Assembly (NCBI RefSeq): GCF_018802605.1
Contig: NZ_CP069161.1
Location: forward strand, 620,001-684,000
Length of the DNA: 64,000 nucleotides
Source: Paludibacterium paludis
GTDB lineage: Bacteria > Pseudomonadota > Gammaproteobacteria > Burkholderiales > Chromobacteriaceae
Reading direction: 5' to 3'
The notes under the pieces: generated by a model
Databases searched by the model: none
Seen by the model: only the letters and a program-made list of their open reading frames with translations
Told to the model about the DNA's origin: nothing
Program-made: the position numbers and the translations under genes
In this document: positions 50,429-60,000 of the stretch, one piece after another
How positions within the stretch are numbered: the stretch's first letter is position 1
Layout: every line of letters begins with the position of its first letter

Positions 50429-53400
50429 GTGAACAATGATTTTCTTTGTGAGGCGCCGCCCGCCCTGGCGCCGTCTTCGTCCCGGACGGGGCGGTCGGGC
50501 GTGGCGGACGCCACCGCCGAGGCGCTCCGTACGCGGCTATTGTCCCTCGGCCGCCCGGCCGGCTTGCGCGTCGCGGAAAACGGCGTGCGGCTTGACGAGT
50601 CGGCTCAGGATGGCGCCGTACCGGCCTTGTTGCCCGAAGCGTTCGGCGACCCGTCCTTCCTCCGGGATTACGGGGTGCGCTTCGCCTACTACGCCGGCGC
50701 GATGGCGGGAGGCATCAATTCCGAGGAAATGGTCATCGCGCTCGGCGCGCAGGGCATCCTCAGCTCGTTCGGCGCCGGCGGACTGGGCGTCGAGCGGGTC
50801 CGCTCCGCCGTCGCACGCATCAAGGCGGCGCTGCCGGACGGTCCGTACGCCATCAACCTCCTGCACAACCCCGGCCAGCCCGACTGGGAAATGGCCTGCG
50901 TGAAGCTGTTCGTCGACGAGGGCGTGCGGGTGGTCGAGGCATCGGCTTACGTCAAGCTGACCCCGGCCATCGTGTATTACCGCGTGGCGGGTCTGGAGGC
51001 GGACGGGCGGGGCGGGGTGGTGCGGCGCAACAAAGTGATCGCCAAGGTATCGCGGCGCGAAGTCGCCACGCATTTTCTGATGCCGCCCCCGCAAAAGATC
51101 CTCGCGTCGCTGCTCGCCCAGGGGCTGATCAGCCCGGCCCAGGCGGAACTCGCCGCCCGTGTGCCGATGGCCGACGACATCACCGTGGAAGGCGATTCGG
51201 GCGGACACACCGACAACGGCGTGCTCGCGTGCATTTTCCCGTCGATCGCCGACCTGCGCGACGAAATCGCCGCGGAGCAGCGCTACGGCTTTGGCATCCG
51301 CATCGGCGCGGCCGGCGGGCTCGGATCGCCGCAGTCCGTGCTGGCGGCCTTCGCGCTGGGCGCGGCCTATGTCGTCACCGGCTCGATCAACCAGGCCTGC
51401 CGCGAGGCGGGCACCTCGGAGGCGGTCAAGACGCGACTTGGACAAGCCACCATCCAGGATGTCGCGATGGCGCCTTCGGCCGACATGTTCGAACTGGGCG
51501 CCAAAGTGCAGGTGCTCAAGGCCGGCAGCATGTACGCGGTGCGCGCCCAGAAGCTTTACACCCTGTACAAGCAGTACGAACGCCTCGAGGACATCCCCGA
51601 GGCGGAAATCCGCAACCTGGAGAACGCGCTGTTCAAGCGGCCGATCGACACCGTATGGGCCGAGACCGAGGCGTTTTTCACGTCGCGGGGCAACCTCGCG
51701 CCGCTGGAGGCGGCCCGCTCCAATCCCCGCAAGAAAATGGCGCTGCTGTTTCAGTGGTATCTCGGGCAGTCGTCGCGCTGGGCGATCGCCGGCGACACCG
51801 AACGGGCGGTCGATTTTCAGGTGTGGTGCGGGCCGGCGATGGGCGCGGCCAACGAGTGGTTGCGCGGCAGCGCGCTGGAGGCGGTGTCGGAACGCCGCGC
51901 CGGCGTTATCGCCGTCGAATTGATGCGCGGCGCGGCCTACCTCGCGCGTGTCCAGTTTCTGCGTCATCTGGGCGTCGCGGTGCCGGAGAGTTGGTTGCGC
52001 TACCGGCCCGGCACGGCGCGTATCGACAACACCGAAGGAGCCGGCGGGACGTTCAGCGCCGCGGCATCGAACCCACGTCATAAAGAGGAGTTCAAGAGTA
52101 TGGAAGCCGAAACCAAACTGCCGTTGAACAAATCGAAGGATTTCTACAAGCAGTGCTGGGAGCTGTTGCCCGGCGGCACGCACTACAACTTCGGTGATCC
52201 GGAGCGCCCGCTGGTCATCCCGTTCAACCGCGGACGCAATTCGCGGGTCTGGGATCTGGACGGTAACGAGCACCTGGACCTGTTCTGCAAATTCGGCGCC
52301 CTGTTCGTCGGTCACCACAACGAGGCCTACAACGAAGCGCTGATCCAGTACATGCAGAAGGTCACCTCGGTGGATACCTGCGACCTGGAAGTGGATGTGT
52401 GCACGCAGATGATCCGCCACATTCCGAGCGCCGAAATGGTCCGTTTCTGCCTGAGCGGCACCGAGGCCGTGCAGAACGCGCTGCGCCTGGCGCGCGGCTT
52501 CACCGGCAAGAACCGCTTCATCCGTTTCCACGGCCATTACCATGGCAACGCCGACAACATCATGGGATGGCGCAAGAAGCAGGATCTGACCTTCCCGGTT
52601 CCCGAGTCCTTCAAGGGCGACCTGCTGGATACCCTGGGGCGCGCCGAGGGCGTGCTTGAAGAGCAGTCCTTCCTGCTGCCGTGGAACGATATCCAGATTC
52701 TGGAGGCCACCATCGAACGCTACCACGGAGATATCGCCGCGGTGCTGATGGAACCGATCTGCATCAATGGCGGCGGGATTTTCCCGCGCGAGGGCTATCT
52801 CGAACGCGCCAAGGAGATCTGCGAAAAGCACAACATTGTGCTGATCTTCGACGAGATCATCACCGGCATCCGGCTCGGCCTGTCCGGCGCGCAAGGCATC
52901 CTCGGCGTCACGCCGCACCTGACCACCCTGGGCAAGGCGCTGGGCGGCGGGTCGATGCCGATTTCGGCCATCGTCGGCCGCCGCGACATCATGGATCTTT
53001 ATACCCGCGGCAAGGTCATCCATGCCGGCACGTTCAACGGCTACCCGCTCGGTCTTGCCGCCATCAAGGCGACCTTCGACCTGATCGAGAAGGATCCGGG
53101 CTGCTACGAGCGCATGGCCGGTTTCACCGCGCAGATTTCCGACGCGTTCATCCGCGCGGCGCACGCCAACGGCCTGCCTCTGGTCGTGCAGGGCATGCCC
53201 ACCGCGCTGGTCTATCACTCCCAGGACGCCATGGTCGACCGCTCGGAAGGCTACAGCGACAAGGTCAAATTCTGCGACATCATCATCCGCGAGATTTCCA
53301 AGCGCTACGGTATCCAGTTCTCGCCGCTATCGCGCATCTACTCGAACCTGCTGATGAGCCAGGATGACGTCCGCTTCTTCGAAGAGCGCATTTTCGATGC

Positions 53401-53458
53401 CATGGCCAACGCCAGGAAGGTGATCGACATCACGTTCAAGGAAGGGGAACTCGCTTGA
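50429..53458 (+). CDS. PfaD-type enoyl reductase fused to class III aminotransferase
   Basis: 1009 residues in one uninterrupted frame. Residues 1 to ~545 are a PfaD-like flavin enoyl reductase of the 2-nitropropane-dioxygenase fold (SSFGAGGLGVERV, YAINLLHNPGQPDWE, ITVEGDSGGHTDN, GIRIGAAGGLGSPQSVLAAFALGA, QDVAMAPSADMFE). Residues ~558-1009 are a class III PLP aminotransferase resembling glutamate-1-semialdehyde aminomutase (GTHYNFG, SGTEAVQNALRLAR, FDEIITGIRLG, Schiff-base Lys836 in TLGKALGGG). In zeamine and fabclavine clusters these are separate genes. GAGGAG and an ATG at 52100 inside the junction could also start a separate aminotransferase. GTG 50429 is chosen because GAGG lies eight bases upstream. 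Confidence 0.85.
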   Translation: MNNDFLCEAPPALAPSSSRTGRSGVADATAEALRTRLLSLGRPAGLRVAENGVRLDESAQDGAVPALLPEAFGDPSFLRDYGVRFAYYAGAMAGGINSEEMVIALGAQGILSSFGAGGLGVERVRSAVARIKAALPDGPYAINLLHNPGQPDWEMACVKLFVDEGVRVVEASAYVKLTPAIVYYRVAGLEADGRGGVVRRNKVIAKVSRREVATHFLMPPPQKILASLLAQGLISPAQAELAARVPMADDITVEGDSGGHTDNGVLACIFPSIADLRDEIAAEQRYGFGIRIGAAGGLGSPQSVLAAFALGAAYVVTGSINQACREAGTSEAVKTRLGQATIQDVAMAPSADMFELGAKVQVLKAGSMYAVRAQKLYTLYKQYERLEDIPEAEIRNLENALFKRPIDTVWAETEAFFTSRGNLAPLEAARSNPRKKMALLFQWYLGQSSRWAIAGDTERAVDFQVWCGPAMGAANEWLRGSALEAVSERRAGVIAVELMRGAAYLARVQFLRHLGVAVPESWLRYRPGTARIDNTEGAGGTFSAAASNPRHKEEFKSMEAETKLPLNKSKDFYKQCWELLPGGTHYNFGDPERPLVIPFNRGRNSRVWDLDGNEHLDLFCKFGALFVGHHNEAYNEALIQYMQKVTSVDTCDLEVDVCTQMIRHIPSAEMVRFCLSGTEAVQNALRLARGFTGKNRFIRFHGHYHGNADNIMGWRKKQDLTFPVPESFKGDLLDTLGRAEGVLEEQSFLLPWNDIQILEATIERYHGDIAAVLMEPICINGGGIFPREGYLERAKEICEKHNIVLIFDEIITGIRLGLSGAQGILGVTPHLTTLGKALGGGSMPISAIVGRRDIMDLYTRGKVIHAGTFNGYPLGLAAIKATFDLIEKDPGCYERMAGFTAQISDAFIRAAHANGLPLVVQGMPTALVYHSQDAMVDRSEGYSDKVKFCDIIIREISKRYGIQFSPLSRIYSNLLMSQDDVRFFEERIFDAMANARKVIDITFKEGELA

Positions 53459-54222
53459 GCCGGCAAATCGCCGTGGTCACCGGAGCCGCCGGCGGTTTTG
53501 GGGCGGCCATCTCCTCCGCGCTTCTGGAGGTGGGCTACGCCGTGGCGGCCACCGACGCGGACGCCGGGGCTCTGGAACGGCTCGGCGGCCACCTGGGTTA
53601 TCCCGAGCACCTCAAGACCTTCGTCATGGACGTGACCGACGCGGCCGCGGTCGAGCAGGCGGCCGAACTGATCGCCGAGCGCATGGGGCCGGGCATCACA
53701 GTACTGGTCAACAACGCGGGCATCATCGGCCGCTCGTATTGCCTGGCGCAAAAGAGCATCGAGCTCTCGGCCAGGGTGATCGACGTGAACCTCACCGGCG
53801 CGTTCAATTGCACGGCGGTGTTTTCCCGGCGCATGGCGGCGCTCAAATACGGCCGGATCATCAATATCGCTTCCGTGGCGGGCATCTGGGGCGCGGCCGG
53901 CGGCGCGGCCTACGCCGCGTCCAAGGCCGGTCTGATCAGCGCGTCGGAGTCCTGGGCGCGCGAGCTCGGACCGCTGAACATTTCGGTGACGGCCATCGCA
54001 CCGGGCATCTGCAAGACCCAGATGCTCGGCCAGTTCATCGATCAGGAGACGGCGCAGTCCGCCGATGAGGCCCGCATCATCAAGTCCATCGTGCCGGTCG
54101 GACGCTGGGGCACGCCGGAGGATGTGGCCGAGGTGGTGACATTCCTCGCCACCTGCAAGACCAATTATCTCAATGCCACCGTGATACCGATGGATGGCGG
54201 CATGCGGGTGGGATCGTTGTGA
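53455..54222 (+). CDS. Short-chain dehydrogenase/reductase
   Basis: 255 residues, FabG-like classical SDR: VVTGAAGGFGAAI (cofactor-binding, residues ~6-18), NNAGII, catalytic Ser in NIASVAG and the Tyr-x3-Lys in AYAASKAGLI. The start is a TTG overlapping the stop of the previous gene (TTGA), preceded by AAGGAAGGGGAAC, so coupled translation is likely. It probably reduces a ketone or beta-keto group on the chain or oxidises an alcohol; the step is not known. I do not recall an SDR at this place in zeamine or fabclavine clusters. Confidence 0.85.
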   Translation: MSRQIAVVTGAAGGFGAAISSALLEVGYAVAATDADAGALERLGGHLGYPEHLKTFVMDVTDAAAVEQAAELIAERMGPGITVLVNNAGIIGRSYCLAQKSIELSARVIDVNLTGAFNCTAVFSRRMAALKYGRIINIASVAGIWGAAGGAAYAASKAGLISASESWARELGPLNISVTAIAPGICKTQMLGQFIDQETAQSADEARIIKSIVPVGRWGTPEDVAEVVTFLATCKTNYLNATVIPMDGGMRVGSL

Positions 54223-54306
54223 GGGGCGCGGAGCGGCGGGCGAGGGAAAGGGCGGCGAGTCGTTTTCCCGCTTGGCGGGAGTCATTTTGTAGCGGAGGCA
54301 GGAACC

Positions 54307-55566
54307 ATGGATTACCGGAATAGAACTCTGGTCGGAAATATCGTGCTGACCGGCGCCACGGGCGTGCTGGGAGGCCGTCTGCTGCAGGAAGTGCTCGAAA
54401 CCACCGATGCGATGGTGTATTGCGTGGTGAGGGCCGAGTCGCCCGACGCGGCCCTCGAGCGCATCAAGGAGGTGCTGTTCGCCTATGATGAGGCGCGTAC
54501 CCTGGACAGCCAGTGCTGGCGGATCATTCCGGTGCTGGGCGACGTCAGCCGGGAGCGCCTGGGGCTGGACGAGGCCAGCTACCTCGAGCTTGCGGGTTCG
54601 GTCGACCTCGTGCTGCATTCGGCCGCCAATGTGAGCCTGGTCGCCTCGTACGCCAAGATCGCGCCGGTCAATGTCGGCGGCGTGGCGACGATGATCGAGT
54701 TCTGCCTGGCCGGTTCCGTGCCGCTCATGATGGTCTCCAGCTTCAGCGTGACCGGCAGTAAGCTCTACGAGCCCGGCTTCGTGCTCGGGGAGCACGATCT
54801 CGATGTCGGCCAATGCTTCGAGGAGATGGACTACGAGCGTTCCAAGTTCGAGGCGGAGCAGCTTGTGCACGCCGCGAGCGAACGCGGGCTCGACTGGGTG
54901 ATTGTCCGGCCCGGCAATATCTGGGGCGACAGCCGCACCGGTTGCTATCCGCTCAGGCAGACCCGCGTCAAGGGGCTGTATTACGAGATGCTCAAGTCGC
55001 TGGTGGAAACCGGCCTGACGTTTTCTTCCGACGAGGACTTCGACATCTCTCCGGTCGATTATGTGGCCCGGGCGGCGCTCTATGCGGTGATGAACCTGCA
55101 TGTCACCAACCGGCGCACCTTCAACCTGACACATCCTCATCCGATCAACTACGACGATATCGTCGCGGCCTTGCGGCACTACGGCTACACGATCGGCCTG
55201 GTCGACAGCACCACGTACTTCGAGGCCTTGCAAAGCGGCCGGCTTTGCCGCGACGGCAAGCCGTACCGCTCGACCTTTACCGACCTGTTGTCGATTTTCT
55301 ATGACGGTAGCGATATCAAGGAGCATGCCAGATACGACACGAGCGGGATCGACGCGCTGTTGGCCGACACCGACATCCGTTGCCATCCGTGCGATGCGGC
55401 GCTGATCGGCCGTTATCTGGATTATGCCGTCCGAACCGGCTTCATCGTTGCGCCGGCGCAGCAGGGGCCGCTGGCCACCCTCAGCGAATCGGCGGTCAGG
55501 GGCGGCGGTCTGATGGAGCAGCTGTACGACGCCGACCTGAGCGATATGCCGGCGCAGCCGGCCTGA
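54307..55566 (+). CDS. NAD(P)-dependent thioester reductase
   Basis: 419 residues. Extended-SDR thioester reductase: N-terminal LTGATGVLGGRLLQEVL (cofactor site, about 14-30), LHSAANVSLVASY, the catalytic Tyr-x3-Lys in MDYERSKFEAEQLV (about 177-190) and VRPGNIWGDSRTG. Such enzymes release a carrier-bound acyl chain reductively as an aldehyde or alcohol. With the adjoining aminotransferase this explains a terminal amine, as in the zeamine pathway. GGAGG lies upstream of the ATG. Confidence 0.88.
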   Translation: MDYRNRTLVGNIVLTGATGVLGGRLLQEVLETTDAMVYCVVRAESPDAALERIKEVLFAYDEARTLDSQCWRIIPVLGDVSRERLGLDEASYLELAGSVDLVLHSAANVSLVASYAKIAPVNVGGVATMIEFCLAGSVPLMMVSSFSVTGSKLYEPGFVLGEHDLDVGQCFEEMDYERSKFEAEQLVHAASERGLDWVIVRPGNIWGDSRTGCYPLRQTRVKGLYYEMLKSLVETGLTFSSDEDFDISPVDYVARAALYAVMNLHVTNRRTFNLTHPHPINYDDIVAALRHYGYTIGLVDSTTYFEALQSGRLCRDGKPYRSTFTDLLSIFYDGSDIKEHARYDTSGIDALLADTDIRCHPCDAALIGRYLDYAVRTGFIVAPAQQGPLATLSESAVRGGGLMEQLYDADLSDMPAQPA

Positions 55567-55579
55567 CGGAGCGCGATCC

Positions 55580-56251
55580 ATGAGCGAGACCGTCCTGATG
55601 ACCGACGCCGAAATCCGGCCCGCGACACGGCTGCGCTACCGGATCGTCAGCAATGGCGAGACGGTTGGCGAGCTGACGGCGGAGCGTGGCTGGGAGAGTT
55701 GCGATGGCGGCCGGATGCTGAGCCTGTCCAACGCGATGCATATCCAGAGCAGCGGGCTGTGGTCCGACTACACCCTCGATTCGCGCGAGGCCATTCTGAT
55801 CGATGAAGGCGGTGTGCGCCGCTACCTGGGCGAGGAGGTGGAGGACGGCGTGGCAAGCTCGGCGACCGGTTCCCGCGAACGTGGTGTTCTGACCCTGTCC
55901 ATCGTGGAAAACACCCCGCGCACGCAAGTGTTCAGCGTCGACGACTATGACGCGACCAGCGAGGACGCTCCGGCGTTTTTTCTGGCCAGCGGCAGCGCCG
56001 ACAGTGTCCTGCGCGTGCTGGACCTGGACCGTTTCGAGGTGGAGGCGGTGCGTTACCGGCTTCATCCGGCCGAATCCTTTCTGTTCGAAGGGCGGGCCTT
56101 GCCGGTCCGCGTTGTCGAATTCGCGTCGCGCCACGCAAGCGGCATGCAATGGTGGGCGGAGGATGCGACAGGCGACATCCTGGTCAGGCAGATCAGCCGC
56201 GAACAGGGCGACCAAAACGAAGTGCTGTTGATCCATTGGGAGCGAACATGA
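55580..56251 (+). CDS. Unknown protein of the biosynthetic cluster
   Basis: 223 residues, acidic, no signal peptide or membrane segment. It starts 13 bases after the reductase with GGAG upstream, and its stop overlaps the next start (ATGA), so it is firmly part of the operon. Sequence pattern is beta-rich (YRIVSNGETVGEL, GVLTLSIVEN, RVVEFASRHASGMQWW), vaguely like DUF3108/DUF6134-type proteins. Function not recognised. Confidence 0.68.
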   Translation: MSETVLMTDAEIRPATRLRYRIVSNGETVGELTAERGWESCDGGRMLSLSNAMHIQSSGLWSDYTLDSREAILIDEGGVRRYLGEEVEDGVASSATGSRERGVLTLSIVENTPRTQVFSVDDYDATSEDAPAFFLASGSADSVLRVLDLDRFEVEAVRYRLHPAESFLFEGRALPVRVVEFASRHASGMQWWAEDATGDILVRQISREQGDQNEVLLIHWERT

Positions 56252-57033
56252 ACCAAGCGCGTGATTTGACCCTGACCCTCGTGCAGACCGATATCGCCTG
56301 GGAGGCGCCGCAACGCAATCTGGACCGTCTGGACGCCACGCTGTCGACCCTTGGCGACACGGATCTGATCGTGCTGCCGGAGATGTTTTCCACGGGGTTC
56401 ACCATGAATCCCGTGGCCGTCGCGGAAACCATGGACGGACGCACCGTGAACTGGCTGCGCGATACCGCGCGGGCGCGCCGGGCCGACATCATGGGCAGCG
56501 TGGTCATCGGCGAGGAGGGGCGGTATTTCAACCGGCTGGTGTGGGCCGGTCAGGACGGCTCCCTCGCCTGCTACGACAAGCGGCACCTGTTCACCTTCGC
56601 CGGCGAGCACCGGCACTACTGCGCGGGCACCGAGCCGCGGATCGTGCCGTTCAATGGCTGGTCGGTGGCGACCTTCATTTGCTACGACCTGCGTTTTCCC
56701 GAATGGTCGCGCAATCTGGACGGCAAATACGATCTGGCCGTCTACATCGCCAGCTGGCCGGAGCGCCGTTCGCGTCACTGGCAGGCCCTGCTGACCGCGC
56801 GCGCCATCGAGAACCAGTGCTATGTGGTGGGAGTGAACCGTATCGGCACCGACGGCAACGGTCTGAGCTACAGCGGCGATTCGATGCTCATCGATCCACT
56901 GGGCGAGGTGCTGTTCCATGAAAAGCACGCCGAATGCCTGCATACCGCCGTGCTGTCGCACGCGAAGCTGAACGATGTGCGCGAGACCTTTCCGTTCCTC
57001 AAGGATGCGGACCGCTTCGAACTGAGCAAGTGA
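56248..57033 (+). CDS. Nitrilase-superfamily amidohydrolase (omega-amidase-like)
   Basis: 261 residues. The Glu-Lys-Cys triad is visible: Glu45 in LPEMFSTGF, Lys111 in CYDKRHLFTF and Cys145 in TFICYDLRFPEW. Closest in pattern to YafV/omega-amidase enzymes. Cytoplasmic C-N hydrolysis; zeamine and fabclavine clusters hold a comparable hydrolase (Zmn15/FclH position) whose step is unclear. The ATG overlaps the upstream stop; GGGAGC lies just before it. Confidence 0.88.
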   Translation: MNQARDLTLTLVQTDIAWEAPQRNLDRLDATLSTLGDTDLIVLPEMFSTGFTMNPVAVAETMDGRTVNWLRDTARARRADIMGSVVIGEEGRYFNRLVWAGQDGSLACYDKRHLFTFAGEHRHYCAGTEPRIVPFNGWSVATFICYDLRFPEWSRNLDGKYDLAVYIASWPERRSRHWQALLTARAIENQCYVVGVNRIGTDGNGLSYSGDSMLIDPLGEVLFHEKHAECLHTAVLSHAKLNDVRETFPFLKDADRFELSK

Positions 57034-57080
57034 CCCCCGAGGGTGGCGCGCGTCCGCCCGCGACAACGTGAGAGATCGGA

Positions 57081-60000
57081 ATGAGCATGCTGTCTGAACT
57101 GAGCCGGATCGCCGAACGTTTCACCGACCGCATCGCCATCGAAAGCGATGATGTCAGGATCAGCTATCGCACCTTGCTGCAGCACGTGGAGGACCTGGCG
57201 CGCGCGGTGAGCGCCGTGTGCGGCCCCGGCGAGCGGGTCGCGACCTTGCTGCCCCAGCATATCGCCTTGGCGGCGAGCGCGCTGGGCATCATGGGAGCGG
57301 GAAAAGTGTTCGCTCCGCTGGATCCGCAACTGCCCCCCGAACGGCTCAAGGCACTGCTCGGCAGAATCGACGCCGGTCTCGTGGTCACGGAGCGGCGCTG
57401 GCTTGGTGCGCTGTCGGAGGCGCTTGGCGAACGCTTGGCGGATGCGCGGGTGCTGCTGCTCGACGGTGATGACGGTATGCCCCGGGAGGCCCCGCCGTTC
57501 GCGGCCTGGTCGCTGGACGAGGCGCTGGCGATGCCGGACGCCGGTGGCGAACGGACTTCGCCTCATGCGTATCTGTATTTCACCTCCGGCTCCACCGGCA
57601 TGCCCAAGGCCGTCCTCGGACGCACCGACAGCCTGCTGCATTTCATCCGCTGGGAAAGCCGGGCGCTGCGGGTCGGTCCCGAGGACCGCGTCAGCCTCCT
57701 GACCGCGCAAATGTTCGATCCGTTCTTGCGCGATTTGTTGCTGCCGCTGTTGAACGGCGCCACCTTGTGCGTGCCGCCCGGGCGCGAACTGGTGTATTCG
57801 CCAGCGGATCTGCTCGCCTGGTTCGAAGCGCGCCGCATCACCCTGACGCACATGATTCCGTCGCTTTTCCAGGTACTGATCGAAGAGCGCGGCGCCGCCG
57901 ACAGCCTGCGCCACTTGCGGGTGGCGGCGCTGGCAGGAGAAATGCTCAAAGGGTCGCTGGTTGACGACTTCTATGCCCTGGGGCTCGAGCATGCCCGTCT
58001 TTTCAATCTCTACGGTCCGACGGAAACCACGCTGGCGAAATTTTGCCATCCGGTCTGCGAGGCGGACCGGAACCGGCCGATTGTGGCGGTGGGGCATCCC
58101 ATCGACGACACGGCGGCGCATCTGGTCGATGAGCGGGACGAAGCCGTCGGCGCGGGAGAGACCGGAGAGATCCTGATCGCCACACCGTACATGTCGGCGG
58201 GCTATCTCGACGCGGATCAGGACGCGCAGGCGCGTTTCATCGTCCGCGGCGGCGTGCCCATGTACCGTACCGGCGATCTTGGCCGGCGTTTGCCGGATGG
58301 CGCGATCGAGGTGATCGGGCGCAAGGACTTCCAGTTCAAGGTCGATGGCCAGCGCATCGAACCCGGAGAGATCGAAAACGCCCTCGAGCGTCATCCGGAT
58401 GTGCTGCAGGCGATTGTCCACCCCACAGCGACCGGTACGGGCCGGACCGTGCTCGTGGCCTACCTGCGTCTGCGCCCAGGCTCGACCTTGGCCTGCGCGG
58501 AGGTCTGGCGGGCATTTCTCGCCCCGTATCTCGTTGTCGGCGCGATACCGGCGCGTTTCGAGGCGGTGGAGGCCTTTCCGTTGCTGCCCAACGGAAAAAT
58601 CGACCGCAAGGCCCTGAAGCCCGAACCGGACGAACGGGAGCGCGCTCGCGCCGAACCGTCCACCGACACGGAACGGCAATTGGCCGTCATCTGGCAGAGC
58701 TTGCTGCCGGTGGCGCGGATAGGACTTGGCGAGTCGTTTTTCGATCTTGGCGGCACCTCGTTGATGGCGATCCGCATGCTGGCGCGGGTAAGGGAAACGA
58801 CCGGCGCGAAGGTGCCGTTCGCCGGATTTCTCGCCGAGCCGACGCTCGACGGGCTGGCTCGGGCGGCCGACCGCTCGCCGCGCGCGGACAGCCGGCTTGT
58901 CGCGACCGGTTTGCGCAAGGGGCCGCCGACGCTCGATCAGCAGCGCATCGCGTTTCATCAGCGGCTGCATCCTGACAGTCCGGTGTACACCATGGCCTAT
59001 ACCGCGTCGTGGCGCGGGCCGGTCGATCCTGTCGCGCTGCAGGCGGCGCTGGATGCGCTGCTGGCCCGTCATAGCGCGCTCGGCGCACGGTTTGTGTTCG
59101 AAGATGGCGAGGCGGTGGCCGAGTTGTCCGGAGATGCGAGACTGCGCGTGCAATGGCGCATGGTGGAGTCCGCGAGCGAGGCGGAAGCGTTCATCGCGGC
59201 CGATGCCGGACGGCCGTTCGATCTGTCCCGCCCTCCGCTGATGCGCGTGACGATGCTCAGCCTCGGCGCCGAGGAGCAGATCCTGTACCTGGCGATGCAC
59301 CATATCATCGGCGACGCCTGGTCGGTGTCGATGCTGTGGAACGAGCTGCTGGATCTTTATGCCAGCGCGCAGCGTGGCGCCGTTTGCGCCATGGCGCCCG
59401 AGGCCCTGACCCTGCTGGATGTGGCCGACTGGCAACGCCGCCGTCCCGCCGCGCCGCTCGAGTACTGGCTGCGCCAGCTGGCCGGTCCCTTGCCGGTCGC
59501 GCAGTTGCCCTACGACCGGCCGCCGTCCTCCGCTCCAGCGCAGCGTGGCGCGAGATTGCCGTTGCGCCTGCCCTCCGGTCTGTCGGAGCGCCTGCGCCAC
59601 CTGGCCCGCGAGCGGGGCGCCACGCTTTACATGACCTTGCTCGCCGCGTACGCGGCGTTCCTGTATCGCTACACCCGCCAGGACGATGTACTGATCGGTA
59701 CCCCGGTGGCCAACCGCGCCGAACCGGAACTGATAGCGCTGGCGGGGTTTTTCGTGAACATTCTGGTGATGCGCGTGCGGGTGGACCCCGCCGCGGGATT
59801 CGCCGCGCTGCTGGAGGCGGTGCGCGGCATCGCGCTCGAGGCGTTCGGGCATCAGGACGTGCCCTTTCACCGTCTGGTGGAAGCGCTCAATCCCGAACGC
59901 GCCGCCGGGGTGTCGGCCCTGTTCCAGACCATGTTCGCCTATCAGGAGACCATGCCCGCCGCGCGCCGGGCCGGCGATGCCGACGTGTCGGCGCTGTCCC

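Noticed and set aside
54266..54280. Hairpin TCCCGC / GCGGGA between the SDR and thioester reductase genes
   Set aside because: Short stem without an adjacent T tract; the genes look to belong to one operon.
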